Assembly (NCBI GenBank): GCA_016707445.1
Contig: JADJHR010000002.1
Coordinates: 62,001 to 126,000, forward strand
Length of the DNA: 64,000 nucleotides
Direction: 5' to 3'
Origin: Rubrivivax sp.
GTDB taxonomy: Bacteria > Pseudomonadota > Gammaproteobacteria > Burkholderiales > Burkholderiaceae_C
Positions 35,142 through 44,979 of this stretch are shown here, piece by piece. The notes beneath the pieces are model-generated. The model saw only the letters and a program-made list of their open reading frames with translations, did not search any database and had not been told where the DNA came from. The translations under genes and the position numbers were made by a program. Numbering within the stretch: the stretch's first letter is position 1; each line of letters begins with the position of its first letter.

Positions 35142-35923
35142 CTACACCTTGATGCGCCAGCCGGTCTTGAAGATCCAGGTGATGACGCCCAGCGCCGCGG
35201 CCAGAAAGACCAGCGTCATGCCCAGACTGATCGCAAGGCTGACGTCGGCTGTGCCGTGAAAGCTCCAGCGAAATCCGCTGATCAGATAGACCACCGGGTT
35301 GAACAACGCCACCTTCTGCCAGAACGGCGGCAGCATGTCGATCGAATAGAAACTGCCGCCCAGGAAGGTCAGCGGCGTGACGATCAGCAGCGGCACCACC
35401 TGCAGCTTCTCGAAGCCGTCGGCCCAGATGCCGATGATGAAGCCGACCAGGCTGAACGTGACGGCGGTCAGCACCAGGAACAGCAGCATCCACAGCGGGT
35501 GCGCGACCTGCAGCGGCACGAACAGCGTCGACGTGGCCAGGATGATCAGGCCCAGCAGCACCGACTTCGACGCCGCCGCGCCGACGTAGCTGATCACGAC
35601 CTCGGCATGCGACACCGGCGCCGACAGCAGCTCGTAGATGGTGCCGGTGAACTTGGGGAAGTAGATGCCGAACGAGGCGTTGGAGATGCTCTGCGTCAGC
35701 AGCGACAGCATCACCAGCCCGGGCACGATGAAGGCGCCGTAGCTGACGCCGCCCACGTCGGGCATGCGCGAGCCGATGGCCGCACCGAAGACCACGAAGT
35801 ACAGCGAGGTCGACAGCACCGGCGAGATGATGCTTTGCATCAGCGTGCGCCAGGTGCGGTGCATCTCGAACAAATAGATCGCGCGAATCGCGTGCAGGTT
35901 CGCTTGCAGGTTCACGTGCAGCT

Positions 35924-35927
<4 letters not shown>
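35142..35927 (-). CDS. ABC-2 type transporter permease
   Basis: This 261-residue membrane protein has six hydrophobic segments and the ABC-2 signature region 'LLIVTPLTFLGGSFYSIDML' followed by 'FNPVVYLISGFRWS'. It resembles YadH-like permeases. Its start overlaps the stop of the ATPase gene by four bases, so the pair forms one exporter. Substrate is unknown; related systems move drugs, lipids or polysaccharides. Confidence 0.93.
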
Positions 35928-36859
<932 letters not shown>

Positions 36860-36924
36860 CGGCCGAGCATAGCCGGGCGCGCTGCCTTTCGAGTGCGCCT
36901 GCGGCCGCCGCCACGTATGTCTTC

Positions 36925-37208
36925 ATGGACACCCCTGCACCCCTTGACGCGGCGCTGGCGCTGCGCGCAGCCGGTGACCCGCCGCCTGCATCGACGCGCA
37001 CCGCCTGGGCGAGCCGCTGGCGCTGACCGTCAACTGCGCCGGTTCCACGCCGACACGGCGGCGCTGGCAGCGCAGGGTGAACGGCCGCTGCTGGCGGTGG
37101 CCACGGGGCGGCGCTTCACGCAGGGTTTCTTCGACCAGACGGCCGAGCTGTGGTCGCGACGGTCACCTGCAGGCCAGCAGCCATCAGGTGGTGTACTACA
37201 AGAACTGA
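36925..37208 (+). pseudogene. Remnant of a TesB-like acyl-CoA thioesterase
   Basis: Pieces of a thioesterase are readable in different frames of one 284-base stretch: the start 'MDTPAPLDAALALRAAGD', then 'HRLGEPLALTVNCA', then 'FDQTAELWS' and, after a frame change, 'RDGHLQASSHQVVYYKN' followed by a stop. The C-terminal 'SSHQVVYYKN' is typical of this family. Intact members are about 270 residues, so roughly two thirds of the gene is missing and the rest is frameshifted. It fills the gap between the ABC exporter and the chemoreceptor gene. Confidence 0.7.
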
Positions 37209-37219
37209 GCCGCGCGCCC

Positions 37220-38875
37220 TCAGCGCGCGTCCGGCAACCGGAAGCGCGCCACGTCGGCGGCCAGCGCATGTGCCTGCTCGCGCAGCGTGTGGGACGCGCT
37301 GGCCGTGCGGTCCACCAGCGCCGCATGGCGCTGCGTGGCCTGGTCGAGTTCGGCCACGGTGCGGCCGATCTGCGCCACGCCGCCCGATTGCTCGCGCGCG
37401 CCGTCGGTGATCTCGCCCAGCAGGCGGTCGACCTTGTCGGCGTTGGCCACGATCTCGGCGATGGTGGTGCCGGCTTCGCGCACGATCTCGGTACCCGAGG
37501 CCACCTTGTCGACGTTGCTGCCGATCAGGGTCTTGATCTCGCGTGCGGCCTTGGCCGAGCGCTGGGCCAGGCTGCGCACCTCGGCGGCCACGACCGCGAA
37601 GCCGCGCCCCTGCTCGCCGGCGCGTGCCGCTTCCACGGCCGCATTCAGCGCCAGGATGTTGGTCTGGAAGGCGATGCCGTCGATGGTGCCGATGATGTCG
37701 CCGATGCGCGACGACGCCGCGTTGATGTCCTCCATGGTCTGCACCACCTGCGTCATCACCTGGCCGCCGCGCATGGCCACGTCGGCGTTGCCGCGCGCCA
37801 GGCCCGCGGCCTGCTGCACGTGCTCGGCGGTGGTCTGCACGGTGGCCGAGATGTGCGCCATCGCCGACGCCGAGCGTTCCAGGTGCGCGGCGCTGAGCGC
37901 GCTGCGGTTCTTCAGATCGATGGCGTCGCTGGCCACTTCGCCACTGGTGTGCACGATGGCGCCACTGGTCTCGCGCACGGTGGCCACCATGCCGCGCAGC
38001 GAGGCCTGCATGTCGCACACGCTGAGCATCAGCCGCGCCGCCTCGTCGTGGCCCCAGGGGCGTGGCGACGTGGTCAGGTCACCGTCGGCCATGGCGCGCA
38101 GGTGGCGTTCGGTCTCGCGCAGGCCGCCCATCATCACGACGTAGAAACAATGAAAGGCATAGCCGCCCAGCAGCACGGTCAGCAGCACCAGGGCGCCTTG
38201 CGCGCGCCAGGGTGCCAGCGCCTGCGCCCGGATGCCGTCGACGCTGACGGCACTGCCCACCACCCAGCCCCAGGGCTCGAACGCGGCGACATAGGCCAGC
38301 CGTTGTTGCACCGTGGCCGACGCCGGCGCCGGCCCCTGGAACGACACGTAGCCGGCCTGGTGCTGGCGCACGGTGTCGGCGAAAACCTGATACAGCGCCT
38401 GGCCACCGGCGTCCTTCGTCGACGCCAGGTCCTGGCCGTCGAGCTCGGGCTCTAGCGGGTGCATCACCATGCGCGGCGCCAGGTCGGTGATCCAGAAGTG
38501 CCCGCCATCCCCGAAGCGCAGCGCACCGATGCTGGTGCGTGCCAGGGCCTGCGCCTGGTCGCGGGTGAGTTTGCCCGCGCCCTGCTGGGCGTGGGCCTGC
38601 GCGATCAGGCCCTGCGCCAGCTGCACCTGCTGCTGCAGGGCCGCGCGCTGCTGCGCCAGGCTGGACTGGTAGGCCTGCCAGGATTGCCACAGCTGCAGCG
38701 CCAGCAGCGGCAGCACGAGCAGGGCCATGACGATGCTGGCCTTGGCGCGAAAGCCCAGGCGACGGAACAGCCGCACCCCCGGCGCCCAGACGCCGTGGTA
38801 GGCGAAAAATCCGAACAGCGGCGACGAAGGCGGCGGCTGCACCGGCGGGCTGGCGGTGAGGGATGGGGGGTTCAT
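37220..38875 (-). CDS. Methyl-accepting chemotaxis protein with a cache sensor domain
   Basis: The protein has 551 residues. A transmembrane helix near residue 50 is followed by a periplasmic single-cache domain ('IGALRFGDGGHFWITDLAPR' and 'AFEPWGWVVGSAVSVDGI'), a second membrane helix near 230, a HAMP segment and the signalling domain with the invariant hairpin 'IDGIAFQTNILALNAAVEAA'. No NWETF-like methylesterase tether is at the C terminus. It should control swimming direction through CheA/CheW, which are not in the window. The ATG at 38875 is chosen over an upstream TTG. Confidence 0.93.
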   Translation of the reverse strand: MNPPSLTASPPVQPPPSSPLFGFFAYHGVWAPGVRLFRRLGFRAKASIVMALLVLPLLALQLWQSWQAYQSSLAQQRAALQQQVQLAQGLIAQAHAQQGAGKLTRDQAQALARTSIGALRFGDGGHFWITDLAPRMVMHPLEPELDGQDLASTKDAGGQALYQVFADTVRQHQAGYVSFQGPAPASATVQQRLAYVAAFEPWGWVVGSAVSVDGIRAQALAPWRAQGALVLLTVLLGGYAFHCFYVVMMGGLRETERHLRAMADGDLTTSPRPWGHDEAARLMLSVCDMQASLRGMVATVRETSGAIVHTSGEVASDAIDLKNRSALSAAHLERSASAMAHISATVQTTAEHVQQAAGLARGNADVAMRGGQVMTQVVQTMEDINAASSRIGDIIGTIDGIAFQTNILALNAAVEAARAGEQGRGFAVVAAEVRSLAQRSAKAAREIKTLIGSNVDKVASGTEIVREAGTTIAEIVANADKVDRLLGEITDGAREQSGGVAQIGRTVAELDQATQRHAALVDRTASASHTLREQAHALAADVARFRLPDAR

Positions 38876-39016
38876 GCGCAAGGTCGTTCGGCTCAGCGTG
38901 TCGGTAAGTTCCCGACAAGGGTCGGGCCCGCTCGATGGTGCTGCGACGGCGTCGCCTGCAAACTTCGATAAGCGGCCGCTTCGGCCCCCAGATCGCGCGC
39001 GGCTATCGTCGGCCAG

Positions 39017-40384
39017 ATGTCAGCAGCCGCCAGTCCGCCCGTTCCAGCCCTCGTCGCAGGCCGTCGCCTGGCCCTGGTCGGGCTGCTGCTGGGTGTGGCG
39101 CTGGGTGCGCTGGAGGCGGCGATCGCCAATACCGCGCTGCCGGCCATCGCAGCCGACCTGCGTGCGACGCCGGCGGCATCGATCTGGGTCATCAACGCCT
39201 ACCAGCTGGCGGTGGTGGCCAGCCTGCTGCCCTTTGCCGCGCTCGGCGACCGGCTGGGCGTGCGCCGGGTGTTTCTCGGCGGCCTGGCGTTCTTCAGCGT
39301 GGCGTCGCTGTTGTGCGCGCTGGCGCCGTCGCTGCAAGGGCTGGTCTTCGCGCGCACCCTGCAGGGCCTGGGCGCAGGCGCGCTGATGAGCGTGAACGTC
39401 GCGCTCATCCGGCTGCTCTACCCACCGCAGCAGTTGGGCCGCGGCGTGGGCCTGAACGCGCTGGTGGTCGGCCTGGGCTTCGTCAGCGGGCCCACGGTGG
39501 CGTCGCTGGTGCTGACGGTGGCGCCCTGGCCCTGGCTGTTCGGCATCAACCTGCCGCTGGGGCTGCTGGCGCTGGCCTTCGCCTGGCCGTCGCTGCCCGA
39601 CAGCCGGCCGCAGCCGCATGGATTCGACGCCGTGGCAGCCGCACTGACGGCGCTGGGTTTCGCCGCGCTGGTGCTGGGCGCGGCCGCGGCCGCCCAGCGT
39701 GAGCCCTGGCTGCTGGTGCTGGCACCGCTGATGGTCGCGCTGGCCTGCGCGCTGGCGCTGCGGCGTCGCCAGCGTGGGCACCCGGCGCCGATGCTGCCGG
39801 TGGATTTGCTGCGCCGGCCACTGTTCGCGTTGTCGGCGCTGACGTCGATGGCCTCGTTCACCACGCAGGGCCTGGCGTTTGTGGCCTTGCCGTTCTACTT
39901 CGAGCGTGTGCTGCTGCGGCCGCCGGTGGAGACCGGTTTCCTGATGTTGCCCTGGGCCGTGGTGGTGACGCTGGCCGCGCCGCTGGCCGGGCGCTTGTCC
40001 GAGCGCTACCGCGCGGGCTGGCTGGGCGGCATCGGTCTGGTCACGCTGAGTGTGGGCATGTTGCTGCTGGCGCTGCTGAAGCCGGGTGCGGCGTCGGCCG
40101 ACATCGCCTGGCGCATGGCGCTGTGTGGGGCCGGCTTCGGCCTGTTCCAGTCGCCCAACCTGAATGCGCTGATGTCCAGCGCGCCGCCGCAGCGTGCGGG
40201 TGCCGCCAGCGGCGTGATCGCCGTCTCCCGGCTGCTGGGCCAGGCCCTGGGCGCGGCGCTGGTGGCGCTGTGCTTCGGGCTGGCTGCGGCGCAGGGGCCG
40301 ACCTGGGCGCTGCGCCTGGGTGCCTGCACGGCGGCCGTGGCCGCGCTGGCCAGCCTGGCGCGGTTGCGCGTGCGGACGCCGTGA
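39017..40384 (+). CDS. MFS transporter, DHA2 (EmrB/QacA-like)
   Basis: This 455-residue permease has about 14 hydrophobic segments. Motif A-like 'ALGDRLGVRRVFLGGLAFF' and motif C-like 'LVVGLGFVSGPTVASLVL' are visible, as is the N-terminal 'GALEAAIANTALPAIAADL' common to DHA2 drug:proton antiporters. It probably exports toxic compounds. It stands alone, divergent from the chemoreceptor, and ends in a hairpin. Confidence 0.92.
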   Translation: MSAAASPPVPALVAGRRLALVGLLLGVALGALEAAIANTALPAIAADLRATPAASIWVINAYQLAVVASLLPFAALGDRLGVRRVFLGGLAFFSVASLLCALAPSLQGLVFARTLQGLGAGALMSVNVALIRLLYPPQQLGRGVGLNALVVGLGFVSGPTVASLVLTVAPWPWLFGINLPLGLLALAFAWPSLPDSRPQPHGFDAVAAALTALGFAALVLGAAAAAQREPWLLVLAPLMVALACALALRRRQRGHPAPMLPVDLLRRPLFALSALTSMASFTTQGLAFVALPFYFERVLLRPPVETGFLMLPWAVVVTLAAPLAGRLSERYRAGWLGGIGLVTLSVGMLLLALLKPGAASADIAWRMALCGAGFGLFQSPNLNALMSSAPPQRAGAASGVIAVSRLLGQALGAALVALCFGLAAAQGPTWALRLGACTAAVAALASLARLRVRTP

Positions 40385-40400
40385 GGCGCCGGGCGTCCGC
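40372..40400. terminator. Hairpin at the MFS transporter stop codon
   Basis: GCGGACGCC and its exact reverse complement GGCGTCCGC are separated by 11 bases, forming a 9-bp stem that spans the stop codon of the MFS gene. It lies between two convergent genes. There is no U-tract, so terminator function is tentative. Confidence 0.5.
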
Positions 40401-40406
40401 TGCGTG

Positions 40407-40858
40407 TCAACCGGTGCACGGCAGCGGGTCGATCAGGGTCACCGCGGCCTCCAGCGGGTCGATCAGGTCGGCCAGGTGCTTGAGCGTGGCGTCCCAGCCG
40501 CGCTGGTGCGGCGGCACCATCGCTTGCGCCGGAAGGCCGCTGTGCCGCATGCGCAGTTCGGTGCCACCGTCGCGCGCCAGCAGATCGGCCTCGATCAGCG
40601 TGTGCATGCCTTCGGGCAGCGGGCCGCCCCTTTCCAGGCCCAGGTGTAGGCCAGATGTTCAGGCCGCCGCAGTTCGACATGGTGGCCACCCACGATATGG
40701 CGCTTGCCGCCGCGGGCATTGGCAGTCGCCTGCACGGTCATGCCGCGTGGACAATGCCCAGCGCTGAGCAACTCGGCGTTGACGAAGGCGTCATAGACCT
40801 TTTCGCGTGCGGCGCGGATGAAGCGAGTGAGCCTGAGCTCGAAGCTGGCGGTGGTCAT
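40407..40858 (-). pseudogene. SRPBCC (AHSA1-like) domain protein, frameshifted
   Basis: The N-terminal part from the ATG at 40858 reads 'TTASFELRLTRFIRAAREKV', then 'YDAFVNAELLSAGHCP' and 'HHVELRRPEHLAYTWAWKG'. Another frame carries the C-terminal part ('EGMHTLIEADLLARDGGTEL', 'HQRGWDATLKHLADLI'). The frame changes within about ten bases near 40625, in a GC-rich run. Together they give an ordinary SRPBCC/AHSA1 protein of about 150 residues. Such proteins are commonly encoded beside ArsR regulators, as here, and no stop separates it from the frame of the ArsR remnant upstream, so the ancestor may have been a fusion. Confidence 0.8.
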
Positions 40859-41265
40859 CGTGGGATCCGCGGACGGGTCTTGCGGGGGCACCGCTTCCAG
40901 CAGTTCGGCCAGACGGTCGAGGCCGGACTCTCAGTCGTCGCGATAGGGCGCCAGCCGGTCGTGCGCCTGCTGCTGTCCCGCAGGCCGCAGGTGGCAGATG
41001 CGTCAACGTGCGTCGACCTCACGTTCGATCAGGCCGGCCTGCTGCAACACGCGCAGCTGGTGCGACAACGTCGGGCCCGAAATGCCGAAATGCCGAAATG
41101 CCGAAATGCCGAAATGCCGAAATGCCGAAATGCCGAAATGCCGAAAGGCTGGGCCAGGTCGTCCAGATGCATGTGGCCCTGGGCCAGGCGGGCCAGGATG
41201 GCACGGCGCGTGGGGTCGGCCAAGGCGGCAAAGTTGGCGTCGAGCGGATCGCGGTGCGCAAGCAT
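40859..41265 (-). pseudogene. ArsR-family regulator, disrupted by an 8-bp repeat and nonsense codons
   Basis: From the ATG at 41265 the protein starts as a normal ArsR regulator ('ANFAALADPTRRAILARLAQ', 'MHLDDLAQPFGIS'). Inside the recognition helix-turn-helix an octanucleotide repeat shifts the frame. After the repeat the correct continuation, 'GPTLSHQLRVLQQAGLIERE', is readable in another frame, followed by TGA at 41003-41005 and a second in-frame TGA at 40931-40933 where Trp is expected. The gene is therefore broken three ways. It precedes the frameshifted SRPBCC gene, its usual partner. Confidence 0.85.
41076..41148. repeat. Octanucleotide tandem repeat (CCGAAATG)n
   Basis: Eight perfect copies of CCGAAATG are followed by one imperfect copy CCGAAAGG. 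An intact ArsR frame would need one copy (or 4, 7 or 10, since 3 units are 24 bases); eight copies put the two halves of the gene out of frame. Boundaries may be off by one base. Confidence 0.95.
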
Positions 41266-41323
41266 GAAGTCATCTAACGATTCAGTTAAGTGAAAGGCTC
41301 GCCGACCCGCGTAGCATCGCGCC

Positions 41324-42166
41324 ATGCCTGCTGAACCGCTGACCCTGACCCCACCCGGCGCCACACCCTTGCCCATCGTGGTCGACTCGCCGCACAGTGG
41401 CACCGACTACCCGGCCGACTTCGGCTGCGTGCTGTCGGGCCTGGCGCTGCGCCAGGGCGAAGACACCTGGGTGCACGAGCTGTACGCCAACGCACCGGCG
41501 CAGGGCGCCACGCTGCTGGCGGCCAACTTTCCACGCGCCTACATCGACCCCAACCGCAGCCTGGGCGACATCGACGCCGCACTGCTGGCCGAGCCCTGGC
41601 CCGGCCCGGTGACGCCGGGCCGCAAGACCGAGCTCGGCATCGGCCTGGTCTGGCGGCTGATGGACGGCCAGCCCATCTACGACCGCAAGTTGCCGGTGGC
41701 CGAGGTGCAGGGCCGCATCGACCGCTGCTGGCGCCCGTACCACGCGGCGCTGAACAGCGCGCTCGATGCCGCCGCGGCACGCTGGCCGCAGCGCTGGCAT
41801 CTGAACGTGCACTCGATGCCCGACGAGAGCTACCGCAAGCTGGGTCTGCCCGAAAAACCGCTGGCCGACTTCGTGCTGGGCAACCTGGACGGCAGCACCT
41901 GCGACGAGGCCACGATGGCGGTGATCGAAGACGCCCTGCGCAGTGCCGGCTACAGCGTGGCGCGCAACGATCCGTTCAAGGGCGTCGAGATCATCCGCGC
42001 GTCGGGCCAGCCCGCGCGCGGCTGGCATTCACTGCAGATCGAGGTCAAGCGCTCGTGCTATATGGACCGGCAGCTGCAAAAGAACGCCAGCTTCGGTCGT
42101 CTGCAAAAGGCCATTGACGAGATGCTGGCGGCGTTGGCCGCGCACGTGCGACGGCAGCTCGGCTGA
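41324..42166 (+). CDS. N-formylglutamate amidohydrolase family protein
   Basis: This 280-residue zinc hydrolase is of the HutG/N-formylglutamate amidohydrolase family (Pfam PF05013). Motifs are 'IVVDSPHSGTDYP' near the N terminus, 'YIDPNRSLGDID', 'HLNVHSMPD' with a likely metal His, and 'SLQIEVKRSCYMD'. The characterised enzyme cleaves N-formyl-L-glutamate, the last step of one histidine degradation route, but no other hut gene is here, so the exact substrate is uncertain. It stands alone between the broken ArsR locus and DUF1499. Confidence 0.88.
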   Translation: MPAEPLTLTPPGATPLPIVVDSPHSGTDYPADFGCVLSGLALRQGEDTWVHELYANAPAQGATLLAANFPRAYIDPNRSLGDIDAALLAEPWPGPVTPGRKTELGIGLVWRLMDGQPIYDRKLPVAEVQGRIDRCWRPYHAALNSALDAAAARWPQRWHLNVHSMPDESYRKLGLPEKPLADFVLGNLDGSTCDEATMAVIEDALRSAGYSVARNDPFKGVEIIRASGQPARGWHSLQIEVKRSCYMDRQLQKNASFGRLQKAIDEMLAALAAHVRRQLG

Positions 42167-42170
42167 AGCG

Positions 42171-42665
42171 TCAGTTGCCCGCCAGCAGTCGCGCCCGGAT
42201 CGCCTCGATGCGCGCGCGGTTGACACCGAAATCCTTGCGCCCCAGGCGCGACGCCGAACGCACCTGGATCACCTGCGCCTTGGGGTCGAACCAGAACTCG
42301 GTGTCATCGACGAACTTCAGCAGTCGGGTCGAGAAGCGCACGTACAGGTAGTCGGATTTGTTGGTGACGATCTCGGCGCCAGGGATGGCCTGACAGACGG
42401 CGCGCAACCGCGCCATGGTGTCGTCGGGGCCGCCGCGGATCAGTGCCAGCGGCGCGATGCGCGCATAGGCCTGCTGCGCGTGGCCGGGCCAGCGGTCGGC
42501 CTGACTGCTGACGCTGTTTGGGGTGTCGGACGGCGCCTTGAGTTTGCCGTCGTGCACGCCCAGGTCGGCGGGCGCAGTGCCGTGCAGCAGCCCGAACTGC
42601 CCTGCCAGCAGCAGCGCGATCGGCACGCCGACCAGCACCACGACGATCCATTTGAAGGCCGTCAA
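42171..42665 (-). CDS. DUF1499 family membrane-anchored protein
   Basis: The protein has 164 residues. One N-terminal transmembrane helix ('WIVVVLVGVPIALLLAGQFG') is followed by the DUF1499 core ('LKAPSDTPNSVSSQAD', 'TKSDYLYVRFST', 'DDTEFWFDP', 'IQVRSASRLGRKDFGVNRAR'). Function of the family is unknown. The start is TTG at 42665, overlapping the stop of the YjgR-like gene as TTGA, so the two are translationally coupled. Confidence 0.88.
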   Translation of the reverse strand: MTAFKWIVVVLVGVPIALLLAGQFGLLHGTAPADLGVHDGKLKAPSDTPNSVSSQADRWPGHAQQAYARIAPLALIRGGPDDTMARLRAVCQAIPGAEIVTNKSDYLYVRFSTRLLKFVDDTEFWFDPKAQVIQVRSASRLGRKDFGVNRARIEAIRARLLAGN

Positions 42666-44224
42666 CGGCGTTTGCTCCCGCCCAGCAGCGAACCCAGCAC
42701 ACCGCGCATGATCTCGCGCCCCATCGCCGAGCCCATGCTGCGCACGGCCGACGATGCGGCCTTCTCTGCCAGCCCCGCATGTTTTCCACCGCGAGGGCCG
42801 GTCGTGCCCATCACCATGTCCTTGAACATGCCCATCAGGCCGCCGTCGGCTTCGGCCGCCGGGGTCTGGCCGGGCAGCTTGAGCGTCGGTGTGGGCGCAC
42901 CCGCAGCGCCCGCGGGCGGGCTGGCGGCGGCGGCATCACCCGACACCGCCGTGCGGCCCTTGATCTTCTCGTAGGCCGATTCACGGTCGACCGCCTTTTC
43001 ATAGGTGCCGGCCACCAGCGAGCCGGCGATCAGCGCCTTGCGCTGCTCGGGCGTGATGGGCCCGATCTGGCTGCCCGGCGGGATGACGTACACACGTTCG
43101 GTGACGCTGGGCCGGCCCTTGGCGTCGAGAAAGCTGATCAGGGCCTCTCCCACCGCCAGCTCGGTGATGGCGGTGGCCATGTCGCCGATCTTGGGGTTGG
43201 CGCGCATGGTGTCGGCCGCGCTCTTCACCGCCTTCTGGTCGCGTGGCGTGAAGGCACGCAGCGCGTGCTGCACGCGGTTGCCCAGCTGCGCCAGCACGGT
43301 GTCGGGCACGTCCAGCGGGTTCTGCGTCACGAAGTACACGCCCACGCCCTTGCTGCGCACCAGGCGCACCACCAGCTCGATGCGCTCGACCAGCGCCGCC
43401 GGCGCGTCCTTGAACAGCAGGTGCGCCTCGTCGAAGAAGAACACCAGCTTGGGCTTGTCGAGGTCGCCCACCTCGGGCAGCAGCTCGAACAGCTCGCTCA
43501 GCATCCACAGCAGGAAGGTGGCGTACAGCCGCGGCGCGTTCATCAGCCGATCGGCGCTGAGGATGTTGATCACCCCCTTGCCATCGACGGTCTGCATGAA
43601 GTCGCTGATGTCGAGCATCGGCTCGCCGAAGAAGCGGTCGCCGCCCTGTTCCTCGATCTGCAGCAGCCCGCGCTGGATGGCGCCGACGCTGGCGGCGCTG
43701 ATGTTGCCGTACTCGGTGGTGAACTGGCTGGCGTTGTCGCCGACGTACTGCAGCATCGCGCGCAGGTCTTTCATGTCGAGCAGCAGCAGGCCGTTGTCGT
43801 CGGCAATCTTGAACACCAGGTTCAGCACGCCGGCCTGGGTGTCGTTGAGCGCCAGCATGCGCGCCAGCAGCAGCGGCCCCATGTCGCTGACGGTGGCGCG
43901 CACCGGGTGGCCCTGCTCGCCGAACACGTCCCACAAGGTGGCCGGGCAGGCTTGCGGCTCGGGCAGCGGCAGGCCACGTTCTTTCAGGATGCCAGCGATC
44001 TTGGGGCTGAGGCTGCCGAGCTGGGTGACGCCGGTCAGATCACCTTTGACGTCGGCCATGAACACCGGCACGCCCAGGTTGCTGAAGCCCTCGGCCAGCC
44101 GCTGCAGGCTGATGGTCTTGCCGGTGCCGGTGGCGCCGGTGATCAGGCCATGGCGGTTGGCCAGCGACGGCAGCAACTCACAGAAGACATCGCCGCGCTG
44201 GGCGACGAGGATGGGGTCGGGCAT
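42662..44224 (-). CDS. HerA-like ATPase, YjgR/DUF853 family
   Basis: This 520-residue P-loop ATPase of the FtsK/HerA superfamily has Walker A 'GATGTGKT' (30-37), Walker B 'LVFFFDEAHLLF', and downstream 'YFVTQNPLDVPDTVLAQLGN' and 'QHALRAFTPRDQKAVKSAAD', typical of YjgR/DUF853 proteins. The C-terminal 100 residues are Ala/Gly/Pro-rich. The family's cellular role is not established; DNA or protein translocation has been proposed. The ATG at 44224 sits in a 30-base motif that recurs at the break of a SulP gene 730 bases away. Confidence 0.92.
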   Translation of the reverse strand: MPDPILVAQRGDVFCELLPSLANRHGLITGATGTGKTISLQRLAEGFSNLGVPVFMADVKGDLTGVTQLGSLSPKIAGILKERGLPLPEPQACPATLWDVFGEQGHPVRATVSDMGPLLLARMLALNDTQAGVLNLVFKIADDNGLLLLDMKDLRAMLQYVGDNASQFTTEYGNISAASVGAIQRGLLQIEEQGGDRFFGEPMLDISDFMQTVDGKGVINILSADRLMNAPRLYATFLLWMLSELFELLPEVGDLDKPKLVFFFDEAHLLFKDAPAALVERIELVVRLVRSKGVGVYFVTQNPLDVPDTVLAQLGNRVQHALRAFTPRDQKAVKSAADTMRANPKIGDMATAITELAVGEALISFLDAKGRPSVTERVYVIPPGSQIGPITPEQRKALIAGSLVAGTYEKAVDRESAYEKIKGRTAVSGDAAAASPPAGAAGAPTPTLKLPGQTPAAEADGGLMGMFKDMVMGTTGPRGGKHAGLAEKAASSAVRSMGSAMGREIMRGVLGSLLGGSKRR

Positions 44225-44979
44225 CGTGGCTCCCAGGGTCGCCGCCGCCTGGCGGACGTTCGAGGGAGTTTAGAGCACGCTATCGACGGCCTTGCTGCAC
44301 GTGCCTGCACGCGCCCTCATGGTGCGTGTCGTCGCATCGCCGCCTCGAGGTCACTTGGCCGCAACAAGGTCGTACTCGACCTCATGTTCGTTGTCGCCTG
44401 TGGTGCCTGCATTGCCGCCACGGCCGACATTGAAGCCCCGCCAGCGTGAGCCATCCAACTTTCCGCTGGGGTGGCGCACTGACGTCAGCACGTAGATCTG
44501 GTCGTGCGCCAGCGTCTTTGCGGCCTCGCGAATGGATTGCACCGCCGGCACCGCGATCTGGCCCGGACTGCCTTGATCCGGCGCACGCAGATTCATCAGG
44601 CCACGGGCGGCTGGCAGCGCATGGCCATGCACGAAGGCCACCAGAACTTCGTCTTCGAGTTCTGGCAAGCAGAACCAAGAAAGTGGCGGCCGCGGGCCGA
44701 GCTGCAGGCCCTGCCGAGTCACGGCTTCCACCAGGACGCTGGCGGGCGAAGCGGCGCCGCTGACGCAGGCCACCAGTGGCCCACGCAGCTGACGCAGCCG
44801 CTTGACCAGGGCATCGAGATTCTGCGTTCGGTGGTTGGCAGGCATCACGAACTCCGTGGTGGTGGGCAAGGGTGGCATTTTGCTGGCCGCGGCCTTGCAG
44901 CCGTACTGCAGCAGGACCGATGAACTAGGGGCGTGGAGGGCAAGTGATCGGGGTCGGGCATCGCGGCTCCCAGGGCCGC
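44213..44979. repeat. 30-bp near-identical direct repeat flanking an unknown gene
   Basis: Positions 44213-44242 and 44950-44979 agree at 28 of 30 bases (GGGGTCGGGCATCG, then GGCTCCCAGGG). The first copy spans the start of the YjgR-like gene; the second is where the SulP reading frame stops looking like a transporter. The interval between them holds one unknown gene and little else. Confidence 0.85.
44351..44845 (-). CDS. Hypothetical protein
   Basis: The protein has 164 residues. The N-terminal half contains 'LDALVKRLRQLRGPLVACVS' and 'LSWFCLPELEDEVLVAFVHG'; the second half is 'AVQSIREAAKTLAHDQIYVL' followed by a Gly-rich tail. I do not recognise a family. The ATG at 44845 has GGAG six bases upstream; the frame remains open beyond 45000. 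It lies between the two copies of a 30-bp direct repeat and so may be an insertion relative to relatives of this genome. Confidence 0.55.
   Translation of the reverse strand: MPANHRTQNLDALVKRLRQLRGPLVACVSGAASPASVLVEAVTRQGLQLGPRPPLSWFCLPELEDEVLVAFVHGHALPAARGLMNLRAPDQGSPGQIAVPAVQSIREAAKTLAHDQIYVLTSVRHPSGKLDGSRWRGFNVGRGGNAGTTGDNEHEVEYDLVAAK

Noticed and set aside
41076..41148. CRISPR array
   Set aside because: The repeats are 8 bases long and directly adjacent, without spacers; this is a simple tandem repeat.
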